The position numbers and the translations under genes were made by a program. From Phenylobacterium sp. (GTDB lineage Bacteria > Pseudomonadota > Alphaproteobacteria > Caulobacterales > Caulobacteraceae): a DNA stretch of 5,586 bases. The stretch's first letter is position 1, and every line of letters begins with the position of its first letter. Of this stretch, positions 5,534 through 5,586 are shown one piece after another. The notes beneath the pieces are model-generated. The model was given only the letters and a program-made list of their open reading frames with translations, was not told the DNA's origin and did no database searches. Location: assembly GCA_028698405.1 (NCBI GenBank), contig JAQVDF010000159.1, positions 1 to 5,586 on the forward strand. Direction: 5' to 3'.

Positions 5534-5573
5534 CCGCAAGATTGCAATGCGCCACCGACTCGCCAGGAGACCC

Positions 5574-5586
5574 ATGCCCGCTAGAG
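5574..5586 (+). CDS. Start of an unidentified divergent gene (partial, first four codons)
   Basis: ATG at 5574-5576 preceded by AGGAGA (5565-5570), a strong ribosome binding site at normal spacing. Only Met-Pro-Ala-Arg can be read before the window ends, so no function can be given. It is called because the ribosome site and ATG are well placed, 84 bp from the preferred gph start and in the opposite direction. A chance ATG after a purine run is the alternative. Confidence 0.45.

Overview
The window is GC-rich, densely packed bacterial chromosome. G/C-heavy third codon positions produce long spurious ORFs opposite the real genes. Gene content, GTG/TTG starts and the type of Gph, crotonase and patatin proteins suggest an alphaproteobacterium, most likely Caulobacterales (Caulobacter/Phenylobacterium-like). 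That assignment is inference from family resemblance; no marker gene fixes it.

Left part (1-2370, all minus strand): a lipoprotein-type YceI protein is followed 13 bp later by a beta-lactamase-fold serine hydrolase/esterase. After a 98-bp gap comes an SDR oxidoreductase resembling RhlG-type ketoacyl reductases, which runs off the left edge. The first two genes are almost certainly co-transcribed, and the third may be. Centre (2371-2576): a 206-bp divergent intergenic region, the longest gene-free stretch. It holds a 13-bp inverted repeat, an 8-bp palindrome and a 10-bp direct repeat, and is the best place for shared regulation.

Middle (2577-4669, plus strand): a crotonase-superfamily protein, a 77-bp gap, then a patatin-like phospholipase. 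Right part (4689-5489, minus strand): a HAD phosphatase (phosphoglycolate phosphatase, gph) followed by a tRNA-Val(CAC) with an encoded CCA end. A near-consensus promoter in front of the tRNA overlaps the gph stop codon. At the extreme right a divergent plus-strand gene begins with a good ribosome binding site, but only four codons are visible.

The yceI/hydrolase/SDR and crotonase/patatin units share a loose lipid and acyl-chain theme: an isoprenoid-binding fold, an esterase, a ketoacyl-type reductase, an acyl-CoA isomerase/hydratase and a phospholipase. This is suggestive but not proof of one pathway. I see no mobile element, CRISPR array, phage gene or obviously new system. The most informative oddities are the crotonase active site (a Gln replaces a catalytic acid), the altered oxyanion loop of the patatin, the lipidated YceI, the intergenic palindrome, and the tRNA promoter fused to the gph stop.
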